From: Bradyrhizobium sp. Arg816
Lineage (GTDB): Bacteria > Pseudomonadota > Alphaproteobacteria > Rhizobiales > Xanthobacteraceae
Direction of reading: 5' to 3'
Assembly: GCF_029989365.1 (NCBI RefSeq)
Contig: NZ_JAPRAQ010000020.1
Location: 89,124-153,123, forward strand
Length of the DNA: 64,000 nucleotides
Shown here: positions 17,584 to 26,612 of the stretch, piece after piece
Numbering within the stretch: the first letter of the stretch is position 1
Layout: each line of letters opens with the position of its first letter
The notes under the pieces: model-generated
The model's database searches: none
Seen by the model: the letters and a program-made list of their open reading frames with translations, nothing else
Told to the model about the DNA's origin: nothing
Program-made: the position numbers and the translations under genes

Positions 17584-19052
17584 TCTGGAACTCTCTCACC
17601 ATCTGGAAACATCCCGCCGTCTCGAGACTTCCCATGATCTGGGGCCAGCTCGTGCGAGCGCCGGCGAGCCCCCCGCCCGCCCGGCGATCTGGCGTCGTGG
17701 TGACCGCAATCGACGATTTCGAACCTCTGGAATTTCCATGGTGTTCGACGCCCACGCCGACCTCTCCGCGCGGAAGGCTTCGCGGCATCACCGTCGCGGG
17801 CAATCTGATGGTGCTCTGCTTCATGCTGGGGCTTGGGACATGGGCGAGCCTAGCGCCTCTTGAGAGCGCCGCGATCGCGTCCGGCGTCGTGGAATCGGAA
17901 TCGAGCCGCAAGACGATTCAGCATCTGGAAGGCGGTATCATCAGGAAGATCCTGGTTTCGGATGGCGATATCGTGCGCAGCGGCCAAACGCTGATCGAGC
18001 TGGACGACACCCGGGCCGGCTCGGAGATGCAAAGCCTCCAAGGCCAATTTTGGGATGCAGCTGCTCGTGCCGCACGGCTTCAAACCGAGCAGCAGAGATT
18101 CGAGAGGATCGCAATCCCGGACGCGCTGGAACAGGACAGCAAGCAGAGCGGGGTGGCTGCCGCTGCGGTGTCGGCGCAGCAATTCATTTTTCAGGCACGC
18201 CTGCAGGTTCACGAGTCGCAGCTTGCGGTCATTCGCGAACGAAGGGGTCAAGTCGAGAAGGAAATCCAAGGTCTTAAGGCTCAGGAAACCGCCACCGGGC
18301 AGCGCGTCGACATCGTTCGGGAGGAACTGGATATGGTCGCGACCCTCGTCAACAAGGGACTCGAACGGCGGCCGCGGCTTCTGAACCTGCAGCGGGAGCT
18401 GGCCGACGTCGAGGGCCGCCGCGGCGAGATCGCCGCGCAGATTGCCCGCGCCGGGCAGGTCATCAGCGAACAGCAGGCCACCCTGTTCAAGCTCGAGAGC
18501 GAAAGGCAGAACGAGATCGCACAGTCGCTTCGTGAGGCACAGAACCAGATATTCCAGCTCCGCGAGCGGTTGCTTGCGGCCAGGGACCAGCTATCGCGAA
18601 CGGAGATCAAGGCGCCCGAGGACGGCGTGATAACCGATCTGCGGATTCATACGGTCGGTGGCGTCATCGCAGCGGGCGCTCCGCTCATGGACCTGGTGCC
18701 CCGGCAAGACCGCCTCATCGTGACCGCGCGCCTCAGGCCCGAGGACATCGATGTGGTTCATCCCGGCCTCAATGCCGAGGTTCAACTCGTACCGTACAAT
18801 CAGCGTCGCGTGCCTCGCCTGAAGGGAACTGTCGTGCACGTATCCGCAGACCGGCTGCTCGACAAGCGTACCGACCAGCCATACTACGCGACCAGGATCC
18901 GGATCGACGACGGGCAGATCGTCGCGAACGACATCCAGATCGTCCCCGGCATGCCGGTTCAGGTGTTCATCACGACGGGGCGCGGCACCGTGGCGCTCTA
19001 CGCGCTCAGGCCCCTGCTCGACAGCTTCCGTGGTGCCTTCAGAGAGGACTAA
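17580..19052 (+). CDS. HlyD family periplasmic adaptor of the type I secretion system
   Basis: 490 residues. A cytoplasmic head of about 68 residues, longer than usual, precedes a single membrane segment (about residues 70-92). Then come a lipoyl/beta-barrel half (HLEGGIIRKILVSDGDIVRSGQTLIELDD, about 119-147), a long coiled coil (about 150-345) and the returning half with TEIKAPEDGVI. This is the PrtE/PrsE-type membrane fusion protein that links the ABC exporter to TolC. Its ATG overlaps the exporter stop, so the two are one operon. Confidence 0.92.
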   Translation: MIWNSLTIWKHPAVSRLPMIWGQLVRAPASPPPARRSGVVVTAIDDFEPLEFPWCSTPTPTSPRGRLRGITVAGNLMVLCFMLGLGTWASLAPLESAAIASGVVESESSRKTIQHLEGGIIRKILVSDGDIVRSGQTLIELDDTRAGSEMQSLQGQFWDAAARAARLQTEQQRFERIAIPDALEQDSKQSGVAAAAVSAQQFIFQARLQVHESQLAVIRERRGQVEKEIQGLKAQETATGQRVDIVREELDMVATLVNKGLERRPRLLNLQRELADVEGRRGEIAAQIARAGQVISEQQATLFKLESERQNEIAQSLREAQNQIFQLRERLLAARDQLSRTEIKAPEDGVITDLRIHTVGGVIAAGAPLMDLVPRQDRLIVTARLRPEDIDVVHPGLNAEVQLVPYNQRRVPRLKGTVVHVSADRLLDKRTDQPYYATRIRIDDGQIVANDIQIVPGMPVQVFITTGRGTVALYALRPLLDSFRGAFRED

Positions 19053-19107
19053 AGCGCGGTGAGATCGGGGTCGATCGTCATTGCACTTTCCGGGTCCGGA
19101 TCATGCT

Positions 19108-19890
19108 TCACGTCTCCCGCATGAGAGCCGCGCCGGGGTCGTGATCGCGACTCTGCGCGGGCAACCGGCCGCGCCAGCGGAGGACGGCTTCCGTGCGATT
19201 GTGCGCGGCACATTTCCTCATGATATGCTGGATGTGCATTTTGACCGTGCTTTCCGACAGACCCAATTTGGCGGCGATCAGCTTGTTGGGCAGGCCGAGC
19301 TCCAGTTCCGCCAGAACCTGTTGCTCACGAGGCGTGAGATCGGTCACGCTCCTCTCGATAGCCGCTCTGGCTCCATCATTCATCAGATATGCGGGCGTAA
19401 GCCCGCGCGCATCCGGCGGCTCGAAGTCCGGTATCCTGTTCATCCCGGCCACGGGCAACGGCCTGTAGACGCCGCCGACAAGAACAAGGCGCAGGCCGGC
19501 TATGACGATCTCGATCGGTAGCGAGGTGGAAAGAAAGCCGCGCACGCCCCGCTGCATCGCGGCCTGCACGGTCGGCTCGTCGTCAAGGTTTGACAGGACT
19601 GCAACGGCGGCGTTGGGACAACACTCCGCAACGAAGCCGAGATCGTCCTCAACCGAGGGATCGCCGATGGGCTTGTTCGCGATACTCAGCATCACCAGAC
19701 GAACATCGCGGGCTGACGTGCAGTCCAGGCCTTGGACCGATGCCATGTCAAGGATCTCAAGTTCGTCCAATTCCCGCCTGAGGACGTTCAGAATGCATGT
19801 GCGAGGCAACAGGAGCGGCTCGATAATCACCAGAACCGGCAAGTGAAGCGAGCCATTGAGTCGTTTCGAGGTACTGGTTATGTCGTGCAT
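19108..19890 (-). CDS. LuxR/NarL-type response regulator-like protein
   Basis: 260 residues from ATG 19890 (GAGGAAATC upstream; a frame to 19959 is longer). The N-terminal half resembles a receiver domain (about residues 15-135) but lacks a clear acidic pocket and phosphoacceptor Asp, so it may not be phosphorylated. The C-terminal helix-turn-helix is canonical: LTPREQQVLAELELGLPNKLIAAKLGLSESTVKMHI, with the usual TVK..HI recognition helix (about residues 185-235). It is convergent to the secretion operon and is a likely regulator of it or of the repeat proteins; this is inference from position. Confidence 0.85.
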   Translation of the reverse strand: MHDITSTSKRLNGSLHLPVLVIIEPLLLPRTCILNVLRRELDELEILDMASVQGLDCTSARDVRLVMLSIANKPIGDPSVEDDLGFVAECCPNAAVAVLSNLDDEPTVQAAMQRGVRGFLSTSLPIEIVIAGLRLVLVGGVYRPLPVAGMNRIPDFEPPDARGLTPAYLMNDGARAAIERSVTDLTPREQQVLAELELGLPNKLIAAKLGLSESTVKMHIQHIMRKCAAHNRTEAVLRWRGRLPAQSRDHDPGAALMRET

Positions 19891-20104
19891 GATTTCCTCG
19901 AGATGAAAAGAACTTCCGCGATATTCCCATTCCGTATTGCGTCTCCCCTGCCGCTGCATTCAACCTGAATGCATCATCACGAGAGCGGCGCAGAGCCGCC
20001 GTTGGTGCCATATCCACTGCGGGATCACCTGGCGTCTGGGTGGAAATTCTTTCCGCTCAAATCATTTGGACGTGTACCGCGCGGTGGCGCAGTCGACGCA
20101 TCCT

Positions 20105-20689
20105 CTATTTGCAGATATTTCGATACGCCGTTGACGCCGCCGACCCTGACTTGCCGTCGACGACATATGCTTCATCCTCCTTCACGAGATACAGAAACGG
20201 CGTCTCGTCAGTCTCGCTACCTGACGCGCTTCTTCCTTTCACGCGCCCGCAAATCGTATCGACGCGGCGTCCAAGCATGTTCTTTCGCATTGCGCGCTTC
20301 ACATCGCTGAATTCGGCCGTTTCCAGATTCCCCATCTGCGTCGCGATCGCAACCTTCGCCTTGTCCAGAGCGGGATCCGACGTTTCCGCGGGCCGTTCGG
20401 GTGCCGGGACGCTGATCATCGTCCGCGGGGACGCCGCCTTGGCAAGGTCGGTCGATCCGCGCTTCTTCGGAGATTTCGGAGATGATGTCTTGCCGGGCCT
20501 TGCCGGCGTTGCGGAACTCGATCTGACAGCCGCAGGCTCTTGCGCCAACGCCGTCGGCATTGGCTGCGTGGGTTGGGCGACAGCGAAACAGGGGCGTGAC
20601 GCGCATCCGAGGAAATACCCTCGGGAAGGCGCGAACCAGCCAAAGCCGATCAGCACTCCTGCCAGCACTCCGACAAAAAGCAGTCCCAT
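20105..20689 (-). CDS. membrane-anchored Ala/Pro-rich protein, unknown
   Basis: 194 residues, preceded by GAGGAGGG. An N-terminal membrane helix (about residues 3-19) is followed by a Pro/Ala/Ser-rich, disordered stretch and a C-terminal folded part (about residues 105-194) with two cysteines (TICGRV and NICK-end) and a YLVKEDEAYVV strand. Known short Bradyrhizobium proteins share this plan. Function not known. Confidence 0.72.
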   Translation of the reverse strand: MGLLFVGVLAGVLIGFGWFAPSRGYFLGCASRPCFAVAQPTQPMPTALAQEPAAVRSSSATPARPGKTSSPKSPKKRGSTDLAKAASPRTMISVPAPERPAETSDPALDKAKVAIATQMGNLETAEFSDVKRAMRKNMLGRRVDTICGRVKGRSASGSETDETPFLYLVKEDEAYVVDGKSGSAASTAYRNICK

Positions 20690-20999
20690 CCGATTCCCTC
20701 CTCAGGAGCTCGGCTCGCACTCGTAACTAGGACTAATTCCGCGCTGGTGATCTATCTGTTGCGCAAAAGCATTAAGCGCCCATTAAGCGCGCGCCGTTGT
20801 CCGGCCCATCCATCGACCGGCTCGAATTGCAGGTGAGCAAGGAAGGGCTGAAGCGCTGATCTCAGATCGACCAAATTCGGCAACCCAATACGCCCTGCGC
20901 ACCCCATCGGTGTCTTTGATCGCATCGCGTGTCGGTGGTATGATGGTGCGCGCTGAAGCCCATGGAAAGTCGAAAGTGTAAGCCAAGGTTGTCGTTTCA
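20690..20999. other. divergent promoter region
   Basis: 310 bases between the starts of the anchored protein (minus) and the acyltransferase (plus). No other gene seen. Confidence 0.4.
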
Positions 21000-21917
21000 A
21001 TGCGGACCAGGCCCCGACTTCGCGACGTGACCAAGCCCCTGGGCCAAGCGGCGGTGGGCGCGTTGACGATCGGAATATTGCGTACCGCTCGCTATTTCGA
21101 TCCAACCAAGACCGCCAACTTATTCGCTCGGATCACTCGCTCAATCGGGCCCATGATGCGGGAGCAAAAGACCGGTCGAGCCAATCTAACCGCCGCATTT
21201 CCGGAAAGATCGCCTGCGGAGATCGAGACCATTCTCGCAGGCGTCTGGGACAATCTCGGTCGAGTCGGCGCCGAATTCGCGCACCTTGATCACATCTGGA
21301 ACTACGATTCCGCGCGGCCAGAGGATAGCCGGATCGAAATCGACAAGCGCTCGTATGATCTGTTTACGCAGCTGCGGCTCGACGGGAAACCGGCGCTGAT
21401 CTTTGCCAGTCATCTCGCTAACTGGGAAATTCCGGCCCTGGCAGCCGTCGCGCACGGGCTGGATACCGCGATCCTGTATCGGCGACCCGACATCGCGTCT
21501 GCCGACCGCATCATCCAGGATTTGCGCGCCGTGAAAATGGGCACACTCATTCCAGCGGGTCGTGACGCGCCCTTAAGACTTGCCGAGGCCCTTAAAAGTG
21601 GCCAGCACGTTGGAATGCTGGTCGATCAGTATCTGACCAACGGCGTCGAGGTCACTTTCTTCGGCCGCAAGACCCGGGCCAATCCGTTGCTTGCCCGGCT
21701 GGTCCGGCAGATTGAGTGCCCAATTCACGGCGTGCGCATCACCCGTCTGCCCGGACAGCGCTTTCGTGGCGAACTGTCTGAAGAAGTGAAGCCGGTCCGC
21801 GATGCCGCCGGACAAATCGACATTCAGGGAACGATGCAGGCGGTCACATCGGTCATCGAGGGCTGGATCCGCGAATATCCCGACCAGTGGCTGTGGCTAC
21901 ACCGTCGCTGGCGGTAG
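21000..21917 (+). CDS. lysophospholipid / lipid A-type acyltransferase (LpxL/HtrB family)
   Basis: 305 residues, the usual LpxL/HtrB length. The catalytic H-x4-E motif is present as ASHLANWE (His138, Glu143). DQYLTNGVEVTFFGRKT further on is the second conserved block of the family. The enzyme transfers a fatty acyl chain to lipid A at the inner membrane, or to a related lipid such as ornithine lipid. The exact acceptor cannot be told. No clear ribosome site precedes 21000 (aagg only). The 3' end overlaps the convergent radical SAM gene by 21 bases. Confidence 0.88.
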   Translation: MRTRPRLRDVTKPLGQAAVGALTIGILRTARYFDPTKTANLFARITRSIGPMMREQKTGRANLTAAFPERSPAEIETILAGVWDNLGRVGAEFAHLDHIWNYDSARPEDSRIEIDKRSYDLFTQLRLDGKPALIFASHLANWEIPALAAVAHGLDTAILYRRPDIASADRIIQDLRAVKMGTLIPAGRDAPLRLAEALKSGQHVGMLVDQYLTNGVEVTFFGRKTRANPLLARLVRQIECPIHGVRITRLPGQRFRGELSEEVKPVRDAAGQIDIQGTMQAVTSVIEGWIREYPDQWLWLHRRWR

Positions 21918-23513
21918 CACCTGGCCAACCGCCGTAGCCCTCGGCAGAGGAACATCGTCCAACTCGGCAATGCGGCGGTCAATCTCGCCGATGACGCGTT
22001 CCGAGAACGGCCCGAGGTGCATGTACAGCGCCATCAGCATCACTATGTACCGCAGCGCGCCTGGATTGGTCTCGGCGACGTCGACGAAGGTCTTCCAGAA
22101 CGGCTCACGAACCTTCGGCAAGGCCCGCATGATCTTGTGTACGCTGTCGACGCCGCCAAGCCTTTTGCGCACATCGCCATCCGGAAGATCGCGGCGCCGG
22201 TCGGACCGGTCGAGCATGGCTGCGAGACGCGACAGCCGTCCTGCATAGGCTGCCGGACTGTAGACGTGCCCGAGCACGGCCTTGTAATCGGCAAGGATGT
22301 CACGAAGCGGACGCTTGGTATCGAAGTTACAGCCGAGCGTGCACTGATCGCCCGCCTGCTCGACGTTCATGAGGTCATGGCCCTGGTGCAAGCGGCCTTC
22401 CGCGGCCAACCGCCGTGTAAGCTGCGTCCCAGGCAGCGCATAAAGCAGTCCAACGATGGAGACTGGAATGCTCGCCTCCTCGATGAGGTCGGCCATTGCC
22501 TGTCCTATCGAGGCATTTTCGCTATCGAACCCGACGATGAAGCCAGCGGTGACGAACATGCCGTAGCCGTAAATCTTGTGAATGCACTCGGCGATGTTGC
22601 GCCTGGTGTTCTGCTTCTTCTTCATCTGCACGAGCGTCTCGGGATCCGGGCTCTCGATGCCGACGAAGATCGCGAAGAAGTTCGCATCCTTCATTGCCTG
22701 CAACAACTCGCTGTCGTCCGCGATGTTGATCGAGGCTTCGGTTGAGAACTCGAATGGATAGTCGTGGTCTTCCAGCCAGGCTTTGAGCCGAGGCATCAAG
22801 GTGCGGAGGTTCTTCTTGTTGCCGATGAAATTGTCGTCGACGAAATCGACATGCCCGCGATAACCGTGATCGTAGAGGGCCTGCAACTCTGCGAGAATCT
22901 GATCGTTGGTCTTGGTACGCGGCACGCGACCATACAACTCGATAATATCGCAGAACTCGCAGGTGAACGGGCAGCCGCGCGAATACTGCAGGCCGATGTA
23001 CAGATAGTGATCGAAGTTGAGAAGATCGTAGCGAGGCATCGGGCTCAGCGTGACATCTATCGTGAATTTCTCGGCGATGAACACGCCTTTGCGTTCGCCG
23101 CTTTCCCAGGCGGCGATGAACTGCTCGATGACATGCTCGGCCTCGCCGATCACCTGAAAATCCGCGTCCGCGTAAAGATGCGGGCTGGAGGAGACGTCCG
23201 GCCCACCGACACATACTGGCTTGCCGCGCAGGTGAGCGAGATCGATCAGGTAGATGGCATCCGGTTGCTGGTTGAGCATACCGCCGATCATCACAAGATC
23301 GGCCCAATCGAGGTCCGCCTCTGTCAAAGCCTCGGTATTGCGGTTGACGAGCCGGATGTCCCAATGCTTCGGCAACATAGCGGCGACGGTGATCAGGCCG
23401 AGCGGCGCCGTTGGATACTTCGCGCCGACGAGTTCGCAGGCCTCCGCATAGTTCCAAAACGAATTCGGAACGAACTTCGGATAGATCATCAGGACGCGGC
23501 AGGGGATTGTCAT
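21897..23513 (-). CDS. B12-binding radical SAM protein, DUF4070 / hopanoid C-2 methylase (HpnP)-like
   Basis: 538 residues from ATG 23513; the frame continues upstream to 23801 but that part looks non-coding. Residues about 1-140 form a cobalamin-binding domain. The radical SAM core follows with SRGCPFTCEFCDI (Cys181, Cys185, Cys188, for the 4Fe-4S cluster) and then a C-terminal DUF4070-like domain. HpnP, which methylates C-2 of hopanoids in Rhodopseudomonas and Bradyrhizobium, has the same domain order and similar opening (VLMIYPKF...NSFWNY...LVGAKY). I cannot decide between true HpnP and a paralogue. No hopanoid cluster is beside it. Confidence 0.82.
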   Translation of the reverse strand: MTIPCRVLMIYPKFVPNSFWNYAEACELVGAKYPTAPLGLITVAAMLPKHWDIRLVNRNTEALTEADLDWADLVMIGGMLNQQPDAIYLIDLAHLRGKPVCVGGPDVSSSPHLYADADFQVIGEAEHVIEQFIAAWESGERKGVFIAEKFTIDVTLSPMPRYDLLNFDHYLYIGLQYSRGCPFTCEFCDIIELYGRVPRTKTNDQILAELQALYDHGYRGHVDFVDDNFIGNKKNLRTLMPRLKAWLEDHDYPFEFSTEASINIADDSELLQAMKDANFFAIFVGIESPDPETLVQMKKKQNTRRNIAECIHKIYGYGMFVTAGFIVGFDSENASIGQAMADLIEEASIPVSIVGLLYALPGTQLTRRLAAEGRLHQGHDLMNVEQAGDQCTLGCNFDTKRPLRDILADYKAVLGHVYSPAAYAGRLSRLAAMLDRSDRRRDLPDGDVRKRLGGVDSVHKIMRALPKVREPFWKTFVDVAETNPGALRYIVMLMALYMHLGPFSERVIGEIDRRIAELDDVPLPRATAVGQVLPPATV

Positions 23514-23728
23514 GCTGTCCAGCCCGGGCGTTGATGGCACAATGCCCCGCTGTTTATCGGGGCTCAAGGGTTCGCTTCCGCTCGTCGATAAGGCGTCGAG
23601 TGCTGATCGTGGAGGTGTGCAATGCGGTTCAGTTCGCGCACCTCGGCGGTAGTGCATTGCGAAACAATCTAGCCTGACGCGAACATCGCGGACCGTAAGG
23701 CTAGCACCAGTATCTGCAGATACGCGTT

Positions 23729-24142
23729 CTAATTGGATTTTTTTGGGGCACGCATTTTCGATCCAGTTCCGGTGGACGCGTCGTCCCCACGGCAGGGCCA
23801 AGCATCCCTGAATGCTTCGATGGCGACGGTGATCCCCGGTTCCTTCACTCGATCCGGATTATTATCAAGATACCGCAGAAAAACCTTGGCACTTTGCAAA
23901 GCGCTGCCTTGCGCGGGGGGGCATGCACGCACGTTAGCTGGCAGATTTGGTGAAAAGAGCATCGCAGTCTCGATCATTCCCTCACATACGCCAGCGGACC
24001 GAGCTTCGTCCTGATTGCGAAACGAGTTCTGAACAAGCAGTTCGCAAGACTTTTGCGCGTCGGTTGCTTTATCGACAACCGTGGCGCTGGCCTTCCCGAT
24101 GACCAACAGGATTAGGCCGGCAACAATAATATGAACCCGCAT
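23729..24142 (-). CDS. Rap1a/Tai immunity-like secreted protein
   Basis: 137 residues from ATG 24142 (GGGGGA upstream; a frame to 24160 adds six residues). A signal peptide (about residues 1-20, ending ASA) is followed by the cysteine pattern of the Rap1a/Tai family: SCELL, VCEGMIE, ACPP and a final AWPC, with an FLRYLDNNP helix between. In Serratia such proteins protect against type VI amidase effectors, but many orphan members exist. No type VI gene is in the window, so the role is open. Confidence 0.72.
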   Translation of the reverse strand: MRVHIIVAGLILLVIGKASATVVDKATDAQKSCELLVQNSFRNQDEARSAGVCEGMIETAMLFSPNLPANVRACPPAQGSALQSAKVFLRYLDNNPDRVKEPGITVAIEAFRDAWPCRGDDASTGTGSKMRAPKKSN

Positions 24143-24843
24143 CCGCGTCCCCCGAAACAACGGCGCGATAGCTTACTGCATTCAGTATGCCGCAATAGAG
24201 TGGCCGCCCGCGCCGTTCCAGGCGGCTCAGACGGCTTAGCTCAAAAAAAGCGTCTGATCCACCGCGCTCAAATAGGAGCGAAGTGAACTCAGCTCTTCCA
24301 TTTCCACAAAGCTGAAAGAGCGCTTGTTGACTTGACAACACGCAGCTTTACGCGCCGTGATCACCGCAAAGGTCGGCTACACCGCGATCATGATCGCGAA
24401 TCAGCATCGGCGGCGACAAGCGTGCTGATGGTACAGATCCCGATCCGGCGCGGAGAGCGTCTATTGTCCTGCCGTGTGTACGCGACGTGCAGAGGTCGAT
24501 TGATGTTGATGCTCGGCCTCGACGCAGAACCATGGCCTAAGCGGTGACCTTCGTCTGCAACGACAAGTTCTGCGAACCTTCCTCAACTACGCCAAGGAGG
24601 ACTTCACCCTCAGAACGGTTTCCAACAAGAGCTTAGCCACGACCAAGCGGAGGTGGACTGCCTTGCAGCGCAGCGCCACGGACGTTCCGATGATCTCCCG
24701 GCCTATTCATCAACCAAGCGAGGCAGCGCACGAATGTTTGTCGTATCGAACCGCATCCTCAAAGAACAAGCTTGCTTGAATTTCTTGAAGACCTCACCCC
24801 TATCCTGACGCAAGGAAAACCGGATGAACTCGGTCCGAGGATT
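24143..24843. other. 700-base stretch with no supported gene
   Basis: Open frames are short, lack ribosome sites and match no family I know. A plus-strand frame about 24556-24780 is open but unrecognised. Probably decayed or regulatory DNA. Confidence 0.4.
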
Positions 24844-25533
24844 CTAGCCTCGACCGGATTCAAGCTGCACCGTTTTTCGCCCCCCGTTCAGCTCTCTGAG
24901 TTTGTTGACGTATTCCTCAGGCTTTAGCAGATGAAACGGAGCGTTGAGGCCCATAAAAGTCGCTATGCGGCCGATAAAGGCAGTACAGTTTGCCGTTGCT
25001 GCATTCCAGAGCGGCGAAGACTCCTGCTGGCGCTTGATATAAGCAAAGACCTTCTTGGCGTCTGCCTCAGACAAATAGACGCGATAGCTGGCCGTCAGAT
25101 ATTGCTCGTCAAGATCACCGTAGGTCGCTCCCGTCTCAGAAGGGACAAACATGATGTGTCCCAGGAGATAGGGCACCTCGTCGCCGGCCGGAGCCAGACC
25201 AGCGACCTCGACCTTCTTCTCGCTCGTCTTTCCGTACCAGACGAATGCATGACCGTACGTTGCTGCCGTGCGGGCACGAAAATCAACGTAGTAGGGACCC
25301 GTGGCGACAGCTCTTCGAGCTGGCTTTACATCGGATATCGACGGCGTAGCAGCAGCCATGCTCGCCGCATGCTTCGTCGCCGAACTGGGGAGAACGTCCC
25401 GTTGCTGCTGGTCGGTACGCGCCACGAGTGGTTGCGCGCTACTGATCCCGGTCCCCAAGCCCACAAAGGCCGCCAGCATGGCGGCCTTTGCAAGAAGCTC
25501 TAGACCCGGATATTTCCGAATCACTCCCGCCAT
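24844..25533 (-). CDS. secreted protein with possible cysteine-hydrolase (NlpC-like) fold
   Basis: 229 residues from ATG 25533 (agagga upstream; 25563 is an alternative). A signal peptide ends near residue 34 (SSAQ). The mature part has a conserved-looking GHAFVWYGK segment and, later, ANCTAFIGRIATFMGL. A His followed by a Cys at the start of a helix resembles a permuted NlpC/P60 or DUF4105-type hydrolase, but the order and fold need structural support. No close functional assignment. Confidence 0.7.
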   Translation of the reverse strand: MAGVIRKYPGLELLAKAAMLAAFVGLGTGISSAQPLVARTDQQQRDVLPSSATKHAASMAAATPSISDVKPARRAVATGPYYVDFRARTAATYGHAFVWYGKTSEKKVEVAGLAPAGDEVPYLLGHIMFVPSETGATYGDLDEQYLTASYRVYLSEADAKKVFAYIKRQQESSPLWNAATANCTAFIGRIATFMGLNAPFHLLKPEEYVNKLRELNGGRKTVQLESGRG

Positions 25534-25621
25534 CCACGAATCCTCTTGGATCCAAGATCCCATGCCACAGGTAGTCTGCTACCCCAAACGAACGCCACTG
25601 GCGTACGAATGGATAGTCAGA

Positions 25622-25819
25622 TCAACCCTTGGTCACCAACGGGGCCGGGGCGGCAACCGGATATTTGCCCACCGGGCTCTTACCCACGGGATACTTGCCG
25701 ATCGGAGCTTTGCCAACGGGCGCCGCGGCGGCAACCGGCTGAGGCCGCGGCAGATCCGCAGCAACTGCGGTTCCCACGAAGGCCAACGAAGCAATTCCCA
25801 GTACAACGAATTTCAACAT
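25622..25819 (-). CDS. short secreted peptide with GK-x-P-V repeats
   Basis: 65 residues; the ribosome site ggtgag lies before the ATG at 25819. A signal peptide (about residues 1-21, ending AVAA) precedes a mature region built of a five-residue repeat of the form (V/I)GK-x-P, four times in a row (about residues 35-54). It is proline, valine and lysine rich, with no cysteine. Function unknown. Confidence 0.65.
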   Translation of the reverse strand: MLKFVVLGIASLAFVGTAVAADLPRPQPVAAAAPVGKAPIGKYPVGKSPVGKYPVAAPAPLVTKG

Positions 25820-26022
25820 CGGATCTCACCATTGTTCGCGAGCGATTGGATTCACCTGACACGCATAGGAATAACCTGACACTCGCCACGACACCAACGA
25901 TTAGACCGGGGAGTCGGCGGCTCCGGCAGCTTTTTCTACCGTATGTTGCGGAAATGGCACGCAAATGACGCGTCTGGTTCCTAATCACTCCCGTGGGCAC
26001 AACGGACGCGCCGGAACCTACC

Positions 26023-26607
26023 TCAGAGTATCCACGGGAAGACCCGACCGGTCCGCGCCATATACTCGCGATAGCTGTCGCCAAACGCCTGCAACATCAT
26101 TCGCTCTTCTCTTGCAACGCGGCCAAAGAACAAAATCCCGAAGCCGGCAATGCCTGCAAAACCGGCAATCCAATTCGGCAGCAGCAATGCTTGGGCGATA
26201 GCCCACAGCCAAAATGCCGAATACATCGGGTGTCGAACTCTCCGGTAAATCCCTTCCGTCACGAGTTCATGGTTCTCCCGCACGTCGAGACTTACCGACC
26301 AATTCCGGCCGAGTGCACGATGTGTCAGGTGAAACACGCTCAAAGCCGCGATCGCAAAGAAAGACCCCAGCCAAGCCAACCAGGGATAAAAGTTGTGATC
26401 TGCGAAACGAGGCATCCCTGTCGCTACGTAGACAAGCGGAACAAGTCCGAGTCCCGAAAGTGATGTAAGCAGGAGGGCAATTTCCAGCGGGCCGCGAGCG
26501 CTCCGCACAATCCTCGCACGGCGGGAACGCCGCGCGTACTTGTAGCGTATGAGGTACCAGCCGATCGCCAAGGCAACGAAAATGATTTTCGAAATAGTGG
26601 GCGTCAT
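26023..26607 (-). CDS. isoprenylcysteine carboxyl methyltransferase-like membrane protein
   Basis: 194 residues with four or five membrane helices. The C-terminal half has the ICMT/PEMT SAM-binding pattern: RHPMYSAFWLW (about residues 124-134) and REERMM..FG..Y..Y...TGR..P (about 165-190). Such enzymes use SAM to methylate prenyl-cysteine, phospholipids or small molecules in the membrane. The substrate cannot be predicted. It begins 5 bases after the stop of the hydrolase gene, so the two are one operon. Confidence 0.85.
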   Translation of the reverse strand: MTPTISKIIFVALAIGWYLIRYKYARRSRRARIVRSARGPLEIALLLTSLSGLGLVPLVYVATGMPRFADHNFYPWLAWLGSFFAIAALSVFHLTHRALGRNWSVSLDVRENHELVTEGIYRRVRHPMYSAFWLWAIAQALLLPNWIAGFAGIAGFGILFFGRVAREERMMLQAFGDSYREYMARTGRVFPWIL

Positions 26608-26612
26608 TTGAA

